From: UBA7803 sp040219135
GTDB lineage: Bacteria; Pseudomonadota; Gammaproteobacteria; Pseudomonadales; Azotimanducaceae
Assembly (NCBI GenBank): GCA_040219135.1
Contig: JAVJTA010000021.1
Location: 124,001 to 188,000 of the forward strand
DNA length: 64,000 nucleotides
Direction: 5' to 3'
Shown: piece by piece, positions 61,958-64,000 of the stretch
How positions within the stretch are numbered: the first letter of the stretch is position 1
Layout: each line of letters begins with the position of its first letter
Notes under the pieces: generated by a model
The model's database searches: none
What the model was told of the DNA's origin: nothing
What the model saw: only the letters and a program-made list of their open reading frames with translations
Translations under genes and position numbers: made by a program

Positions 61958-62182
61958 AGTGAAGATAGGACAAGGTGCGCTGTCGCCCTCTACAACGGCC
62001 TCCATTCAACGCTCACTGGTGCCTGCGTGCGCAATCGAACAGAGATGACGTCGCAGATCCTCTAGCGTGCATCCTCCACCGGACTCGGAAACGAGGGCGC
62101 GGATCGAGCGCAAGCGTCACACGGTACGCCCCTGTCCGGCTGGCGAAGGTGGGAACGATCAACCGCGCAAGGAGACCCTGGC

Positions 62183-62560
62183 ATGTCTGAAACGCAGAAG
62201 CTGACGCTGCCGGTCGTCGATCTCGCCCGCCAGAACGACGAGTTTCGCAAGGTCATCTGGACCGGCGAGAAGACGCAGCTGGTGCTCATGGCGATTCCCG
62301 AAGGCGGGGAAATCGGTGGCGAGGTTCACGAAGGGCACGACCAGCTGCTCTATTTCGTCTCGGGCACCGGCATGGCGAAAATAGGGGATGTGGAGTGCCG
62401 GGTCGCCGACGGCGACGTGAGCATCGTGCCCTCGGGGATCTTTCACAACTTCCGAAACACCGGGTCGGGGATGCTGAGGCTCTTTACCACCTACAGCCCG
62501 CCCGAGCACGAGCCCGGCACCGAGCACTCTACGAAGGCAGACGCAGACTCGGACGAATAG
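62183..62560 (+). CDS. Cupin domain protein
   Basis: 125 aa single cupin. HxH-type metal motif 1 lies in GGEVHEGHDQLLYFVSGTG and motif 2 in PSGIFHNFRNTG. Related cupins are small mannose-6-P-isomerase-like or stress proteins; no reaction is assigned. A good SD (AAGGAGA) precedes the start. It lies directly before the broken flavin reductase gene with 4 bases between, so it was probably cotranscribed with it. Confidence 0.87.
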   Translation: MSETQKLTLPVVDLARQNDEFRKVIWTGEKTQLVLMAIPEGGEIGGEVHEGHDQLLYFVSGTGMAKIGDVECRVADGDVSIVPSGIFHNFRNTGSGMLRLFTTYSPPEHEPGTEHSTKADADSDE

Positions 62561-62564
62561 GCTG

Positions 62565-63733
62565 ATGAAAGTCGACACCGTCATCATCGGGGCAGGCACT
62601 GCATGCCCTCATGGGCTGCATGCCCTCAAAGGCGTTGATCGAGGCCGCCCACGCTTTTCACCGCCGGCGCGCATTCGACTAATTCTGCATTCGTGGCGCG
62701 GCGGGGCTGCGCGCTGACATTCCCGCGGTCCTCACGCGCGTGCGCCGGCTGCGGGATAGCTTCGTCGAGGGGCCAGAAGCGGTGCCGGAAAAGCTGGGTA
62801 AACGTGCCATTTCTGGCCGCGCCATACTGAAAGCCGCTGATCGCGTGGAGGTGAACGGGGAGGAGATCGAAGCCCGGGCTATCATCCTTGCCCCAGGCAG
62901 TCGGCCCGTGGTGCCAGAACCCTGGCGCGCCTTCGGTGACCGGATACTGACCACGGACAGCCTGTTCGAACAGCACGATCTTCCGCCACCAATCGCCGTG
63001 ATCGGCATGGGTGCGATCGGCGTCGAAATGGCGCAGGCGCTGGCCCACCTGGGGCTGGAGGTGATGGGGTTCGACGCCATCGAGGGGCTGGCCGGAATCG
63101 ACGACCCGCAGGTGCTGGCGGTCTTCCGCCCGCTGATCGAGGCCGAGATGGCGTTGCATCTGGGCGCACCCGCCGAACTGAAGGACGCGGGCCATTCCAT
63201 TCGGGCCGCCGGTGCAGGTGGCAGTTTCGACGCTGACACTGTCCTGGCGGCGATTGGCCGACAACCCAATATCGACGGGCTGGGCCTGGATATCCTCGGC
63301 GTCCCCCTCGACGACAAGGGCATGCCCGAGGTCGATCCGGCCACGTTGCGCATCGGCGATCTGCCGGTGTCTTTCATTGGCGACGCGAATGGCTTCCGGC
63401 CGCTGCTCCACGAGGCGGCCGACGAGGGGTACATCGCAGGCCGCATGGCGGCACCGGATGCCGAGGACGCCGGGCTTTGCCGACGCACACCGCTGTCCAT
63501 CGTGTTCTGGTTGGCGCGGGTTGGGCCACCGCCTCTCAGACCTGGCTGATTGCGACATCGTCTCGGGTGGCGTGGACTATTCGAAACAAGGCCGGGCCGG
63601 GCAGCTTCGGGTCATCGCAGACATCACCGATCCAGACCTCATCCGCAGAATCCTCGATCACGTTCAGCAGCGCGCACCACCACGGCTGCCGCCCCACGAC
63701 GCGCTCAGTCCGATACAACCTATCCCGATCTGT
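62565..63733 (+). pseudogene. FAD/NAD disulfide oxidoreductase (dihydrolipoyl dehydrogenase-like), multiply broken
   Basis: MKVDTVIIGAGTA begins the FAD fold, then a deletion joins it to GCMPSKALIEAAHAFHRR, losing the redox CxxxxC. A TAA stop follows at 62672-62674. The NAD-binding half is well kept (PIAVIGMGAIGVEMAQALA, ILAPGSRP). Near 63500 a frameshift separates RTPLSIVFW from DLADCDIVSGGVDYSKQGRAG, and the rest is lost at the dispersed repeat. At least three lesions, so it is inactive. Confidence 0.9.
62599..62628 (+). repeat. 13-bp direct repeat at deletion scar
   Basis: CTGCATGCCCTCA occurs at 62599-62611 and again at 62616-62628, exactly where the oxidoreductase gene has lost about 35 codons. 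Probably a scar of slipped repair. Confidence 0.8.
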
Positions 63734-63748
63734 TTGGGAAACGCCAGT

Positions 63749-63954
63749 GATTCCCAGGCAACGGCCCCGGCTGCGTGTACCATTCCCAGGCTTCCTGTTC
63801 CACCTATACACCCGTAAGCCAACCACCCCGACAGGCCTACGATCTCCGAGCAATCCCGATCGATCTCTAGCACCCGAACAAACACAGCACGCTACGCCGA
63901 CTGCTTCCATACTGCGGGCAACACACGAAAAGACCCGTTGTTTTCCCTATTCGC
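63749..63954 (+). repeat. Dispersed ~200-bp repeat, copy C
   Basis: Same sequence as copy B inverted and copy A (see those entries). It interrupts the end of the broken oxidoreductase gene, so it arrived after or during that gene's decay. The last ~45 bases of the window follow it and show nothing recognisable. Confidence 0.88.
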
Positions 63955-64000
63955 CAACGCCGTGATTCTGGGCCGTTAGTTCGGCGATCAGATGGAAGCC

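Overview
The window is about 64 kb of GC-rich DNA (roughly 65% by eye) with densely packed, often overlapping bacterial genes. Lipoproteins, an autotransporter, Sec signal peptides and the gene families present point to a Gram-negative, most likely a gammaproteobacterium of the environmental or marine-sediment kind. The genus cannot be named from the sequence, and the mosaic of decayed islands would suit a metagenome contig. No rRNA, tRNA or CRISPR array was seen.

Layout. (1) 1-10.6 kb is an oxidative catabolic locus. A leftward operon of eight genes runs from a FAD monooxygenase at 9324 through an SDR, a four-helix membrane protein, a membrane-anchored FAH-family hydrolase, a GST, a cytochrome P450 and a carotenoid/lignostilbene-type oxygenase to a secreted haem-motif protein cut by the left edge. 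A TetR gene and an extradiol-dioxygenase-like VOC gene diverge from it. Two tandem palindromes lie between the two units and are the probable TetR operators. (2) 10.6-20.3 kb holds an exporter, a SnoaL-like lipoprotein and a compact rightward cluster in which an autotransporter, a transmembrane Ser/Thr kinase and a Sel1/caspase-like protease overlap one another. A methyltransferase preceded by an 8-bp tandem repeat follows. (3) 20.3-28.1 kb holds miscellaneous metabolic and regulatory genes. (4) 28.4-34.2 kb is a signalling patch with two TIR-transmembrane-TPR proteins on opposite strands and a small lipoprotein. (5) 34.4-42.8 kb holds stress and housekeeping enzymes (GPx, MsrB, HAD, GNATs, enoyl-CoA hydratase) and a winged-helix-TM-TPR regulator. 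(6) 43.0-45.2 kb is an ArsR/AHSA1 operon with a clear palindromic operator. (7) 45.5-47.2 kb is a graveyard of IS21, IS1634 and IS91 fragments between inverted copies of a ~200-bp repeat; a third copy lies at 63.75 kb. (8) 47.3-51.0 kb holds a luciferase-like oxidoreductase and a zinc metallopeptidase. (9) 51.3-63.7 kb is an energy island: a complete alternative N-type F1Fo-ATPase operon (atpDCQRBEFAG) faces acetate kinase, phosphoketolase, a transaldolase fragment, a cupin and a broken flavin disulfide reductase.

How it fits together. The left locus looks like regulated cleavage of a phenolic or apocarotenoid-like compound. The central part repeatedly joins a cytoplasmic signalling domain (kinase, TIR, winged helix) through one membrane helix to a C-terminal, often TPR-containing, part. 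The right island couples phosphoketolase/acetate-kinase ATP production to an ion-pumping ATPase, but several of its carbon genes carry stops, truncations or frameshifts, so that half appears to be decaying while the ATPase operon looks intact.
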